DNA from: Hybos culiciformis
Taxonomy: Eukaryota; Arthropoda; Insecta; Diptera; Hybotidae
Assembly (NCBI GenBank): GCA_964007475.1
Contig: OZ023273.1
Coordinates: 30,367,557 to 30,431,556 of the forward strand
Length of the DNA stretch: 64,000 bases
Direction: 5' to 3'
Part shown: piece by piece, positions 1-13,067 of the stretch
How positions within the stretch are numbered: the stretch's first letter is position 1
How the letters are laid out: the number at the start of each line of letters is the position of its first letter
The notes under the pieces: model-generated
Databases searched by the model: none
Told to the model about the DNA's origin: nothing
Seen by the model: only the letters and a program-made list of their open reading frames with translations
Position numbers and translations under genes: made by a program

Positions 1-145
1 TCGAAGCTTTTATTAGAAATTTTCTATTTGGTGTCTTATACACGAGTCAGACTTCGGCTTTAAAGTGGCTTCACCTTCGTTGTGGTTGTATTCTGGGTTT
101 TCCATTTCAAAAAAAAATCTAGTGGCCTTGCAAAAAGCCACTAGA
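1..145. other. Higher-complexity block at the left edge, possibly the end of a repeat or exon
   Basis: The first 120 bases are clearly less A/T-biased than the DNA that follows. They are open in one plus-strand frame from base 3 to a TAG at about 120. One minus-strand frame starting at an ATG near base 104 is also open for about 30 codons (begins MENPEYNHNEGEATLKP). The two readings exclude each other and I recognise neither. The block stops abruptly at an A-run and a small hairpin, which fits a truncated mobile element or an exon cut by the window edge. Confidence 0.2.
118..145. repeat. Short perfect hairpin
   Basis: TCTAGTGGC at 118-126 pairs perfectly with GCCACTAGA at 137-145 across a 10-nt loop (CTTGCAAAAA). 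It sits at the boundary between the complex edge block and the AT-rich tract, where a transposon end or terminator-like structure could lie. No partner copy is seen elsewhere in the window. Confidence 0.55.
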
Positions 146-2056
146 AAATCACATACAAGATCAATAAAATAAGAAATGCAAGTGAGAACTCATTTATCAA
201 AGGCGACCTTAATAGTAGTTCTTAAATTGTACAGTCTGAATCGCTTATTGAACATTTTTATGCAAAAATCAATTGAAATTGGAAAATTCTCCAAAATGTT
301 GCATCCACTTCGAAATATATTTTTTAAACTTTTAAGAATTTTTTTGATTTTCTTTTTCAAATTTTTCAAACATATGGTTAGAGAAACTTCTAAACATAAA
401 ATAACAAAAGTTTTTATTTTTTTTTCTGTTGTTATGTAGAAATAGAAAAAAAAATTAAATCTGCTTTTACTTTAGGAATCAACAAGTGTCTATGTTTAAG
501 AAAAAAGTATGTAGAAAAAAAAAATCTAAAAAGAAATCTGGTTTCATATCCGGTGAAAATAAATTTGTTTGCAGTTTTTCTCATATGTAATATATATGTA
601 TAATAGTAGTTAGAACAGAAGAAATACAAATATGTCAAAGAATACAAAAAAATAAAAAAAAAAATGCAACTTTAATTTAATAAGAGCTATTACATACGTA
701 TTCTTAACTTTTATATAAAAAAAAAAAAATTTAATGTGGCACAAACTTTAATTTTTTTTCGTTAAAAATCTGCAACAGGTTTAAAGTTTCATTTCTATAT
801 AGCAATGTTTTTGGCAGAATGTTTATATTCTTTTCACATTCAAGATCAATATTTCGAACAATTGCTTGCTACAATGTTATAGTACAAAGATTTAGCTAAA
901 TATTAAATCATTGAGGTTGATACATACCAATAGAAGAATTAATCCTTAATCTTTTTTTGTTGTTGTATTACTCATTTTAATATCCTTTTAAGACATTTTT
1001 AAAATAAGACATTCTAAAATTTTGATCTGATCTTCAGATAATTCAGAACAACAGCACGGACTCGTCAAACTTGTGTATAAAAATTGTCATTAATTGTATC
1101 ACAAATTGTTAATAAGATTGTTGCAAATTCTGCAAATTTGCTTATGAAATTTTATATTTTTGAAAAGGTTTTTCATTTTTCAGTGTATTCGATTTAAGAA
1201 CCTTAGAGATAATTTCAGTTCAGTCGGGTTGTTTTATATATGTATTTGAGCTTTCCACATTGAGCATATAGAACAGGGTATGGCTATTATTGTGGTACAC
1301 AAAAATTGAACTTGCTGCGCTTAGATGGCAAGTTGAAAATTTGCAGAAAAGTAATTAAAGGTTTTACTTCGATTTTAAGCTTACTTTGTTGCCATCCAAA
1401 ATGTACCCATGCGGCTTTTTGTATTTTGTTTTTCAATAGCTTTGGAAACATTCTTCTACTGAGCACAACGGGCATACCTTAGATGTAAAATTTTATGTTA
1501 TCGATGTCAAATTGCATGATTAATATTTTTTTAGAAGAAAATAATTTTCATTATATTAAATAATATTAAAGGCTTTTTTTTTATCATCAGACATAGTTAT
1601 AAGTGAAAACTCAAAATCTTATAAATATATTAAAAAAAAACAGATTTTAATTGAAAAACTAGCTTTGTACAATATTTTGCTCTTCAATTTGGTTAAATTT
1701 GAAAATGAGAAATCTATGTAGAATTTAAACAAAATTTATTATCTTAATATTATTTTTATTTTATTTTTTATTTTTTTTTATTATTACTTTTTTTTTTTTT
1801 TTTTGCCAATTTAAAGCAATAAAATGAATTTATAGTTTTGTTGGATGTACTTTGCTTTATATTTTTTTTTTGTATGTAAGTAGATATGTACATAATATAA
1901 TGTGTTTCAAAGTTCTATGTACATATGTACACAAAATTTTTGCAATTTTGTTTTCAATTCAACAAGTTGCTATATATAAAGGAAGAAAAATAAAAAAAAA
2001 GGGTTTTGTGACTATATCTTTAATAGTGTATTCGTATATTTTTGAAATAAAAATTT

Positions 2057-2088
<32 letters not shown>

Positions 2089-5000
2089 TAAAATAAAATA
2101 TTCATTTTAAAATATCGTCTATATAATATAAAAAAAAATAAAAAAATATTACTATAAATATTTTTATACATAACAAAGAGCCTTATTCTATGATGTTGTT
2201 ATATAAAAATATTTATGTGAAGTAGTTATTTATATATTTATACAGATTTTCATATAATAATATATATACAATTTTTATTTTTATATTCACAATACCACCT
2301 GTTGTTCCATTAAAATTTGGCAATAGACTTCATTTTGGTTGTAATATCCGATTTAAATTTTCACAGATTATAAATTTTATTATCATTATTTTATAAATTA
2401 AATGAAAATGAAGTATTTATCGGAGCAGTAAAAAAAATATATATTCAATTTAATTTGGGAAATGAATATAAAAGCCTATGTACTGAAGATAACTTAGAAA
2501 AGTATACTTATCTAAAATTTACTTAAATTTTTTACCTTAGAAATCATAAAAGTGGTTAGATCTCAAATTTTATAATTTTTATTTAGTGCACATTTGGCGA
2601 ATATTAGTAAAAATATTTTTTTAAATTTTCGGAAGAGGAATTTTTATATTTCCAATAACAATTTTAATTTGTTTGACTATACACTATAACAAATTGTTTC
2701 TTAAGCTTTTCGCATGAAGTACTCTTTATTTTTTTATTTCATTTTTAAGTCAAATTTAAAATAAGCATATACATGTACCTAAAACATTAGTTCGGGTACG
2801 CGTACTCCATTTTGACAAACACTGCACTTTAATATAATTTTAAATTATTACGAATTTTTATTCTTTCATTAGTGAAAATTTAAAATTAATATCATTAAAA
2901 CTAAGAACAATACTATTTTTTCGAAGAAAATTTTACAAACAGATTTAATGCTAATTATTTTTGAAATCTGATGGAAATTTTTTTTAAGAAGATGTAATTT
3001 TTTGAAATCCTCGATTCCAACCAAACCATTTGTAGTCGAATAATTGTAATCAAATGTAATAATTCTATAATCCAGACACTTCATTTACCAAAAAACACTA
3101 TAGTACTGCTTCCAAAATTAAGTATGTACATTTAAAATTTAAATTATTATTTTAAATTTAAAGAATCATTTAATTATTATGAAATAATCTAATTAAAATA
3201 AATAAAAAAAAAATATATTTAAAAAAAAAACAACATATTTCAAAAATACATGCAACATAATTAAAATGAAAAATATTTTGAAAAAATTTATTACTGAGAA
3301 TATGGTTCAAGTAATTTTTTGGAACTATAATATTCCTAAAGTCTTTTTTGTTATTTTTTTTTGTTTTCGTTTTGGGTAAAAGGGAAAACTTTTGTTAAAA
3401 ACTTTAGTATAACATTTTTGTGAAAAAAAAGGGAAAATTAAAAAAAAAAAAAAATTATCTCTGCAAAAATTTTAACTTGTTCTTTGTTGTGCATATGAAG
3501 CATGTATAAAAAAAAATCAACAATATACGTTAGTTTTTCATCCTTTCGGAAAAATAAAAAGGAAAATCAGTTATGTGATCAAAACTAAAATAAAAGCAAG
3601 TAAATTATGGAAAGAGAAAATACTCCCAAAAATAAAATTATTTTTTTTTTGTCAGTTTTATATTTCTATATTGTATGTATGTAAGTTTTTTTTTTTTTTT
3701 TGGGAAAATCATACAGGAAAATGTAGCAGGCATTCATATGTACGGGATTGTTTCGTTCTTTTTTTTTGAATAGAAGGAAAAATAACAAGCAAAAAAACAT
3801 AACCGTGCTCATGTACTGTTGATAATTTTATATTAACATTGAACGTGAATAGGAAAAATTTAAATTCTAACTTGTTGAATGCTCTTAACGTTTTGGGACA
3901 ATAAAATAAACATTCAACATATAATATAATTTTATTTTAGCAAATAAAACATGTATTGCAATGTGAATTATTAGCAAAAATTAGGAAAATTTGTTTTTCT
4001 TTTGATTTAATGGGCTAATTTTTGGTTTAAAAATTATAAATAGTATGACTTTAAAAATATAAAGTAGTGGTACATAAATTGGCCATTAGTTAAATACTAT
4101 TTTATTTATTCTAATTGATTTAAATGTTGGCTCACTGTATAGTGAATAATTTGAATGTAGTACGTATTTTTGTTTCAGTCGAATAAAAATCCACTGAAGG
4201 TTTTTATTCAACTTTTAAGAATGGTAATAAACTGATTTTAAAAAAAAAAACAGATATTGTTTGAATAAAATAATAATGCCATCATGGTGTAGTTGTATAG
4301 CCCTTACCCTGTACGACTGTATGATTACTATTAAATTGAACTTCGTCAGAGTGAAGGATAATCATTTAAAAAAAAATTGCACTTGTTAAAATAATGGCAT
4401 GTATATGCAAATGAATCAATGAGATCCATAAGTACATTGAATACTTATGATAAACTCAAAATGACACAAAAATTCGAAATTTTAGTTAACTAAACAGAAC
4501 AATGGTAATCTTAATATTTTAATTAACAAAATTTATTAAAATGCTAAAACTCACCATTGCATATTGGATGTGCGCTAACTAGTAATAAAATCGAATAGAT
4601 TTAGATATTAGTTTTATTAATATTATTTAAACAGTTTTTCCTTTTTGTTTTTATCAGTTACTAAAATTCAATTAACACAATTAGTGGTCCAAATATTAAT
4701 TACCTAATTAACCATACACTATTTGTGTAAAAATTACAATATTTATGATTAGATTACCTTTATAAATTTTATATTTTTCGAAATAGTTTTTATTCACTAT
4801 ATCTTAAAAAAAAGAGATCAAATAATTTAATTTATATTCAATTAAAAATCTTATATCCAGCTATAATCATTAAATTCTTTTATATCAGAAAATTTGGGAG
4901 AATATATATTTATATCTATCTATTTGGCCATGTAAAAATCGATATGTCAATAGTGAAGATAGTGAAGAAAAAGAATGAAACAAGAAAAGAGATTTATTAG

Positions 5001-7619
5001 AAATGAAGAACTAAATTAATTTAATTTAATTGTAAGAGAAAAAAAAAAAAACTAAAACTACAGAAATTAATATGAAAATTTTTAAAATTTATTTCCGTCC
5101 CCTACTATAAAATTATTTTCATTATAATAAAATTGAAAAAAAAAAAAATTAATTAAATATTGATCACAAAAATTGCATTGGTTGATTTCCTTTTTTTAAT
5201 TTTTTTATTATAATTTTCACTTCATCATCCTCTTTTTCACTTGTTGATATATTTTGTTTTTCCTAATTTCATGAAAAACTTTATATCTATGCGCTTCGTA
5301 GTATATTTACCATAGTATTTATAACATAGAGGTCCATATGGTAAAATTTTGTTTAGTTTAGTTTAATAAAAATCTTAATTTAATGAAAAATTTATGAAAA
5401 GAAATTTTGACAAATATTATTATGTTTGACACTTTTTTTTTTTTTTATCGTATTTTTTTTTATAGTTGATATTTAATTTTATAAATAAGTTTTATTTTTT
5501 TTTAACTTTTTCCTATATTTTAACAAATTATGTTATACATTCTATACACAAAATACACATATATATAAATATACAACACACACAAACACATAATACAATT
5601 TTCATATGGAATTTTATAACTTGTTGATCATTTAAAAAAAAAAAAAAAATAGGTATATACCCGAAAAAAAAAAAGAAACAATAAAATAATTTTGCGAAAT
5701 TTTGTTTTTTTTTTTTTGCTTTAAGCTTTTAATTATTATTTGTACACCGTAATATTACTTAAATTTTGTTTTTTTTAGCTTTAATTAAATTCAATGAAAA
5801 TTTTTAAGATCATATTGTTGAAATGCATTTTTTTTTTACTACAACTTAAATATTAATGCCCATTGAAGGAAGAAAATTAATGAAATAAAAAAAATATAAG
5901 TGTAATAAAACTTGTTGTAATATGTAGTTTAATTTAAAGTTATTATTATTCTTTTTTTTAAATTTGTCATTGAATGTTTTTTTTTTTTAATTTCCAAAAG
6001 AAAAATTTATAATTATCCTTTTGTGATGTTTTTTCTTATTTTATGTTTTAAATGAAACACAATAAAAAAAAAAGAAGACAAATATTCGCGACGCTCTATG
6101 TCAATAATATTCCAAATTCACTTTAACTATGTTCATTTTCTATAGTTTTGAACCAGAAATTTCAACGAAAATTTTCTTTTTTTTTTTTGTATTTTTTTTT
6201 TTTTTATTTTTTTTTGTGTGTTTTTATATAATGTTGAGTATAAATATTTTAGAAAATTCACTTGTTGCACACAGTTCACCATTACTCCAATACTACTGTT
6301 TTGTGGGAAATTTATACAAAAACTTTATTTTAAGCACACCGAAAAAAAAAATTGTGTGTTTTTCTGCAATTTTTTCTTCTTTTTTATGTTATTTTTTTTT
6401 TTTTGCACAAAAATGTTTTATTTTATTTTTTTTTTCCTACATTTTTTGTGCATTTTTTTTTTTTTTTTTTTATTATTTTTCCTATATTTTATATCTATAT
6501 TTACTATTTTTTTTTTTTTTTTTTGGTGTGTTCTCATTTTACCTACTTTTTTTTTCGGGGTGCAAAAAAAAAAACTACTTGTTTGGGTGTGCAAAAAGAA
6601 AAAGGACATAAAAACTCTGCTTTTTAGTTTATTTTATTACTATGTATTGCACACTTAAAAAAAAAATAAAATAAAAAATAAAATTTAAACAATTATAACA
6701 AAAATAGTTAAATTCCATGTATACATATTCTGAATATGTAATTTGGGACACAAAAATTTTTTGGGAAATAATTTTATTAAAAATTAAAGTAATTTATTCT
6801 TTATTATTCAGAAAAGCGTAATTTGGTTAAACGCTTTCTTTAAATCTACTATATCCGCCTTGTTTTAATCCTGAATAGTGGAATTCACGGAAATTATTGC
6901 AATTACAGATGTCAGGGAACGGACCCATTAACTAGGTTGTAGTACCATCTGAGAATTGCATAAATAGTTTGTTTGAAACAAATTATAATTTTTTCATATA
7001 AACTGAATAGAAGTAAATTTTAATTTTTTTTATTACAAAATTTTTTTTTTGCCTGAATTAAGATAGATTTATTTTTTTTGGTGTAACACTATTATATTTT
7101 TGTGTTGCATCAAAGTTTTAGTTGTTGTTGCTGTTATTTTACTAACAGACTAAAATTTCATAGGAAAACTACTAGAAGAAAGAAGAAAGGGATGAATGAA
7201 CAAAAAATTTAAAAATAAAAATAAACCAAGAGAAAATGTGATACGAAAAAAAGGAAAAACTATCACAGGATATTATAAATTTTTATATATATATTTTTCT
7301 TTTTTTTAGGAAACTTTAGGTTGTTGTTGTTGGATTTTCATATCGAAAATACATACAGTGCAAAAGAAAGAGTATTTTGAAAAAAAGTGCAAGAAGAAGA
7401 ATTAAGGACGAAAAAAATGTGCACAAAAAAAAAAATCAAGAGAAGAAGGACACAAATTTCAATTTTTTTTTGTGAAGCTTTATAATGCTCATAAAAATTT
7501 ATATAAGTTACAAGGACTTTTCAATATATTATTAAAAATTTACTAAGATTTGAAACTAGGTTTCAGGATAAAAATAAAATATATGCTTGTATGTATTTAT
7601 TTGTTTTTTTTATCCGTGA
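146..7619. other. AT-rich non-coding tract
   Basis: This is a long A/T desert with many A and T homopolymers of 8-20 nt and TATGTACATA-type words. Open frames of 60-90 codons occur on both strands, but they are rich in F, K, I, N and Y and lack splice or start context. A small imperfect hairpin lies at 4181-4209 (GAATAAAAATCC / GGTTTTTATTC). A weak tRNA A-box-like string (TGGTGTAGTTGTATAGC) begins near 4285 without a convincing cloverleaf. Nothing here supports a gene. Confidence 0.6.
6170..6560. repeat. Poly-T dominated low-complexity tract
   Basis: Repeated T runs of 9-20 nt are separated by short words such as ATTTTT, GTGTG and GCAC. Several overlapping open frames up to 160 codons in all three plus frames are simply phenylalanine-rich translations of these runs. 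No gene is inferred. Confidence 0.8.
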
Positions 7620-8070
7620 AATCGATCTTTTTGCCAGCTAAAATGTTATAAAGTAATTAGGGTTCTGTTAGATGATGATGTTAGGTTAAACGTTTTCAAT
7701 ACTTTGGCGCTTGGTTCAATTCACGAAAATAATTGTTTTATTTTTTTTGTACTCGTTCCAGTTTAGACTTATTATTATGACAAATTAGAGCTTTTTTTTA
7801 GAATTGATGCTGGGGATGCGAAAGGGGACAAACAAATTATTGTATCCCATGCATTCGGTCAATAGCTCATTATATGAAAATATAATGTCACGTTAATCTG
7901 ACACGAACAAAAAATAAGGATTGGTGACGAGGACAACAAAGTTCACTTGTAGCATAGTAGCACAAATGAACCAACAGATCCCGGAGAGAGAAGTTTTCGT
8001 CTTCGGTAATCTATTTAGCATAGGCTTCGGAAAGGTCTATTGGCCAGTGGGTTATTGTTTTTAACCACAT
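7620..8070 (-). other. Complex island with an interrupted minus-strand frame
   Basis: The base composition is more balanced than in the flanks. On the minus strand a frame runs from an ATG at 8070 for 19 codons (MWLKTITHWPIDLSEAYAK), meets a single TAG, then stays open another 40 codons to a TGA at 7888-7890. The second part includes SLRDLLVHLCYYATSELCC. This could be a decayed transposon or gene fragment, but other frames in the same island are also partly open and I recognise no family. The island boundaries and the mixed codon content are seen; coding origin is only inferred. Confidence 0.15.
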
Positions 8071-11000
8071 TGCACTTTTCAGCAATTATGTCATTAAAAA
8101 CTTCTTTTAATAACTTCAAAAAATGGTAAATAAACTTCAAATTTAAATACACTCTGTACAAAAAAAAAATCTTGTAGGTATATATATAAATATGTATTTG
8201 AAATTTCCAAAAATAAAGAAGATTTAAAAAAGAAATTATAGTTTGCTCACGTTTAAAAAAATGCATCCTTTAAATCCTCATTCTTCTAATTTTTTTATTT
8301 TTTATTTTTTTCAAAATTGTAAAATCATTTACTTGCACCTCATCCCTGTTGGGTTGGATGGGAAAAAAAAATACTTAAACCATAACCTGCACTTATCGGA
8401 AAGATATTTTTTTTTTCTTTAAAGAAAATATACAAAATTTTTCTCTAAACGGAAAACTCTTGTGTGTGCACAATTCATGCTGAACAAAACAAAAAGTTAT
8501 TTAACCAAATCTCAACTAACTACCCTTTAAAATTTTTTTTTCGGTATAATATAATACTATACCCAGTCATATTAAAAAAAAAAAAAAAATCAATTTTTTC
8601 CTAGAATATTATTTTCTGCTAAAAGGAATGGGACAACAAAAGTGTAGAAAAATGGCAAATATAAACATAATAACAAGCTATTATCATATATAGAATACTT
8701 CTTCCCAACTACCCCCAAAAAATAAAGGAATAAAAAATTTCATAATGAACATTTTAATTCTAAATTTTATTACAATTTAGTTGAAATTTCATTATATTAT
8801 GCTAGTTTTTTATGACATTAACGATGCTAGTACTTAATTTTGGTATTTTTTTTTTTGTCAACATACAAATATATTTACATTTGAATTGGATTTCTGGTGG
8901 ATTATTAGGATAATATCTGGCCCTTGTGTATTTGACAGATTTACAGTGATTTTTCTGTGTCAACAACCATATTGTGATTAAAATCAAAAAATAACTTTTA
9001 AGCAAAGTATTCTGATGGTATGACAGTTTCTCAATTAATGTTCCAAAAATTATGATTTGAAATGAGCCTCCTATTGAAAGATTATCTTATTCAATAAATG
9101 AGTAGTTCTTGGGACTGTTAAATAACAGTGCAGTTCTTGGAACTATTTTACACGTAATGCATTTCCGAAATCTTTGTTTTCTTTTTTTTTTTGCAGCATA
9201 AATTGGTTTCTTATGCGTTATACATAAAATTGTAAGAAATTTAAAAATTAAAAAAAAAATCTGGTAAAGGAAAAAATTTTAAAGAAAATTGTGTTAAAAA
9301 ATAATGTCTTAGCGAAAAAGAGTATATTATTGGAATAGTTTTCTCCCATAATATTAGAACTTATGAAGAAACATTTTAGCACAGAATTTAACAATCAAAT
9401 TATTAATGCAATAGTAGTCATCAAGGTTTAAAGAAAGTGCTCGTAGCATTAAACAAAACTAGGATCGTGGGACGAAACCAAAAATCTAAAATAATTTTTT
9501 TAACAACTTTACCAAATCATTGTATTTACTTTATCAAGAATATTTTGCCATGGTTTGGCTTAAATGGGATCTTGGTCGAACTAAAATTAAATTAGTTAAT
9601 ATTTAATTTTTCTACAAAAATGCAATTCAAGTTTTAGTAAATAAAACTTTATTAAAGTTTACTGTTCGTTTACACAGAAAGTTTTCGCTGAGCTTTTTTT
9701 TTTCTGAATAAAAAAAATTATGAAAAAGATAGGGAAAAAAAATGTGCAGGACTTTAAAATGGGTGGAAAATGAAATAAAAAAAAATTATAAAAATAAAAA
9801 TTGGATATATTTAAAGAAAATTATATAAATTTTATTTTATATAAGGCAAAATAAAAAAAAAATGGATGAAAAATAATTTCCTCCCTTGAAAAGGATTTTT
9901 TCTTCGACTATTTTTTTTTCCAACATTTTTTCCTTAAAACATTTTTTTTTTTCTGTGAACTGTATAAGTATTTGTGAGGTTTTGGAATAGTTTGACTTTT
10001 TTGATACCAATACTTTTTTAAGTTTTGTAAAACATAACAATTTTAATTTAATATTTTTTTTTTGCTTGTTAAAATTTTTTTTTTTAGAAAAAAGTATAAT
10101 AAACTCATTAATAAATATCTAAAGAGGAAAAATCACTTATTTATTACGTAAAAATTCAGTACGAAAAAATTGAAGAAAAAAAAAATTCTGAATAAAATTA
10201 CAAGAAAAAGAATATTTAACATTAAGATTAATTTCTTTTTTTTTATGCCTTTTCGCTGTACCTTTTTTTTTAAGTTAGATAATTAGGGGATCATCAAAAA
10301 TTTATGCTGCTGATATCATATTCGAATAAATTTTTTAATATATAAAATAAAGTATATCTGCCTTAATTATAACCTGACTCAAATTCTGTGTTAGTAAAAA
10401 TTACTCTTGCAAATGACACTTGCAAATTAAACTTTCCAAAGATTAGTCTCAAATTAAAAATAAATTAAAATTAAGAATTTTTGTATATTTTTACATAGTT
10501 AGTAGAGTATATATTGTTTATTCATTTATCACAAATTACAACAAATTAATAAAGATCTTGCTACGAAACCATCTTAAAACAAAACTCCAGAGCATACCCT
10601 TGTCATATTGTCAAAATAAAATTCAAAGAACACATTCCCTTCCCCCATCAAAAAAAATATTACATATTAAAGATTGTCTTTTTATTAGAATAACAAATAT
10701 AATAAATTAGCATTATTTGACTTAAAATCTGAACATATATATCAAATCTGAAAGTATATATATATATATATATTTATATTTGTATTTTTATGCTGGGATG
10801 AGAACTTTCGTTTAGTCAAAGAGGAATAGACATCTAATTGTTACAATAATGTTGTTTGATTCAAGCTTAAAAGTGATCTTGTCGTTTTCTCAAGAAATAA
10901 TATGTTCATTTTCTTGGGTAGGAAATATTGTAAAGTACATTAAGGGTTTCGATCTTAAAATACCAACTTTGTAAATTGTTTGCGTAATACAAAAAAAATA

Positions 11001-12540
11001 TTGTTGTTTTTAAGAAATTACATAATTTAATTTTTTATTATTTTCTTATTTTAATTATATTTATGTGTGCTAAACAATATTTTATTTTATTATTTTTTAT
11101 TTTTTTTTTTTGTAAATTTTTCCATCTCTTTACAGGTCCTTAACTCCAACACTTTTTAAAAATGTAAACATATATACATATATATTTTAAAAAAAATATT
11201 TCTTTTTTACATAAAAAATTGTTTTTAGTTTTTTTTTTTTTTAAGGATATAGAGGCAGAAAAAAAAAATTAAAAAAAACTCTCGAATGTATGCATTTTTT
11301 GTGTATTTGAAAATATTTCATTAAAAATAGAAATTTTTTTTAAAATCGTTTTCTTACAGATATTATATGAATCAATCTTGAAAAAAAAATTTTTTCTTGA
11401 TTAAGGAAAATACTATATGAGTTTTTAAAAAATGTTAAAACTGAGAAGAAACAATTTTTCAGGCAAGTCCAATAATAATAATAAACTGAGTCTCATAACA
11501 AAAATACTTATTATGTAAATAAGATACTTAAATCTAAAGCATCAGTTTCAAAATTTTCGTTTTTATTTTGAATATAAATTTTTAAATTATGCTTTGGTAG
11601 CCTAATTAAAATACACTTAAGAGGATAGTCGAATTTAAGCAGAATCTTAAGTTTCAGAAAATTAAAGTTAAAATATAAATTTATATATGTCTAAAAACTT
11701 CCAATTTAAAAAAGGAGACATTTTTTTACTTTCATGGATAAGCTTATTGAATTTAAACTATAAGTAAGTTTGTACGATTTATATCTTAGGCTGAAATTCA
11801 AATAAATAAACTGGTTTTTACTACATTCATTCTCCTAGATTTATACTTAATTTTATACATAGAATTTTTTCTTGAATTTTTTTTTTGTGGACAAAAATCC
11901 TCCAAAGAAATTTAAAAAAAGGAAAAAAAAAATTACACCCAATTTTCCCCTATTCGGGTACAAGTGCTGATTTTCTTATAATAAAAATAATATATATATA
12001 TATGTATTTTATATAGTAAAGAACAAAAAAAACCCATTATCGCATTTTTTTAGGTGTATCCTTTTGCACTTGCAAGGATATAATTTTATTTTTTTTTTGT
12101 GCTCTCATCTATGTGCACTTTAATATATTGGATAATGGTATAAGTGAATAGCAAGCCAAGAAAAATAATAAATTATTTGCAATCAATTGCATTTTTTTGA
12201 TATGTTTTTGATAGCTCGTTTCATAAAAGTGAAAAGGAGTGGGAAATGGCAAAATTAGAGCATCCCGAATTAAATTTCTTCTTAAAAAAAATTATTTTTT
12301 TTTCTTATATACATGAAAAATAATGTTTTTGCGGTTGGAGGAGGAAAATGTTCTTTTTTTTTTTTTGAATGACGAAAAGCTTTAGATATTCAATTTTATA
12401 GAAAAAAGAAATTTATTTTTCCCATTATAAAAAAATATTATATGGTTTTTTTTTCTATTAAGATATTTAAATTCTTAAAATTTATTTATTCTGCCATTAA
12501 GATAATTTATTTTCGAACAATTTTTTACAACTATAGTCTA
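8071..12540. other. AT-rich non-coding tract
   Basis: This tract is low-complexity A/T with scattered homopolymers. Around 9104-9140 two direct copies of AGTTCTTGG flank a small palindrome, ACTGTTAAATAACAGT. A minus-strand frame at 8802-9005 starts with a hydrophobic stretch resembling a signal peptide, but it has no supporting context. If the minus-strand exon at 12974-13067 is real, this tract would belong to its first coding intron. Confidence 0.55.
10755..10773. repeat. TA dinucleotide microsatellite
   Basis: An uninterrupted run of about 19 nt of alternating T and A. Confidence 0.9.
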
Positions 12541-12967
12541 AGAACTAATAAAATTAAATAAGCTTCAGAACCAGCGATCAGAGCTCGAACAATAATTATG
12601 GTATTATTTGTGACCGCAAACATATTTTTTTATTCGTGAGCCTGAGCCAAAATCATAAAAATGAAATAGTAGATATAGTTTGCACTTTTCGTTGATTGAG
12701 AGCTTCCAACTCCACAGTTCGGGCTCGGCGAGTCTCACGTTTTAGTTAATATGAAACTCTTTAATCAATCGATATATCCGAATTTCTGATTTATGCTAAA
12801 AAAACTAAAAGTGCATATTTTATTAAATTCAAATTTTTTTTCCTAAATATTATGTTGCCGATTCTTTTCCAGACCCAAACTGATGCAGATGAGATTAGTT
12901 TCCATGATATTTAAAAAAAAAAAAATTAATATAATCATGATATACTATAAGAAAATAAGTGTTTTGT
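12541..12967. other. Moderately complex block beside the minus-strand exon
   Basis: The block contains G/C-richer words (GAGCTCGAACA, CGTGAGCCTGAGCC, CGGGCTCGGCGAGTCTCAC at about 12720) unlike the surrounding A/T. At 12861-12872 there is a plus-strand acceptor-like string ATTCTTTTCCAG. It is followed by a 13-codon open stretch reading TQTDADEISFHDI to a TAA at 12912-12914. The same bases read on the minus strand are also open from an ATG. I cannot assign either. The block may be a transposon fragment or regulatory DNA inside the first intron of the minus-strand gene. Confidence 0.25.
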
Positions 12968-12973
12968 ACTTAC
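12968..12973 (-). other. Consensus 5' splice donor (GTAAGT)
   Basis: Read on the minus strand, the exon sequence GTTGTTG is followed directly by GTAAGT, a match to the metazoan U1-type donor. Reading through the site without splicing gives a stop codon after about ten more codons. This supports use of the site as an intron start. It leaves the exon in phase 1. Confidence 0.65.
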
Positions 12974-13067
12974 CAACAACATAAACCATATCCTTAGACC
13001 ATCTCATTAATTCACGCTTAATATAACGACGTTGTTGTAAGCATCTGGCATAAGAACATTCCGCCAT
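12974..13067 (-). CDS. First coding exon of an unidentified protein (N-terminus only)
   Basis: On the minus strand an ATG at 13067 has an A-rich upstream context (AAAAAATGGCG) and an in-frame TAA two codons before it, so this is the likely translation start. The exon encodes 31 codons plus one base. It begins MAECSYARC and continues through a basic stretch (RRYIKRELMRWSKDMVYVV). It ends at a consensus GTAAGT donor in phase 1, with the next codon likely glycine. Unlike the chance frames in this window it has C, R, W, M, E and D in normal proportion and no low-complexity runs. The composition suggests a charged, soluble or membrane-proximal N-terminus with no signal peptide. I cannot name the protein with certainty. 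The remaining exons would lie at lower coordinates; none can be joined to it with confidence here, so the next exon may be outside the window. Confidence 0.65.

Noticed and set aside
4279..4360. tRNA A-box-like string TGGTGTAGTTGTATAGC with a faint B-box-like string downstream
   Set aside because: No acceptor, anticodon or T stem can be formed; similarity is too weak for a tRNA or SINE call.
6129..6658. Three overlapping plus-strand open frames of 91-160 codons
   Set aside because: They are translations of poly-T runs in all three frames and are dominated by phenylalanine; no independent coding signal.
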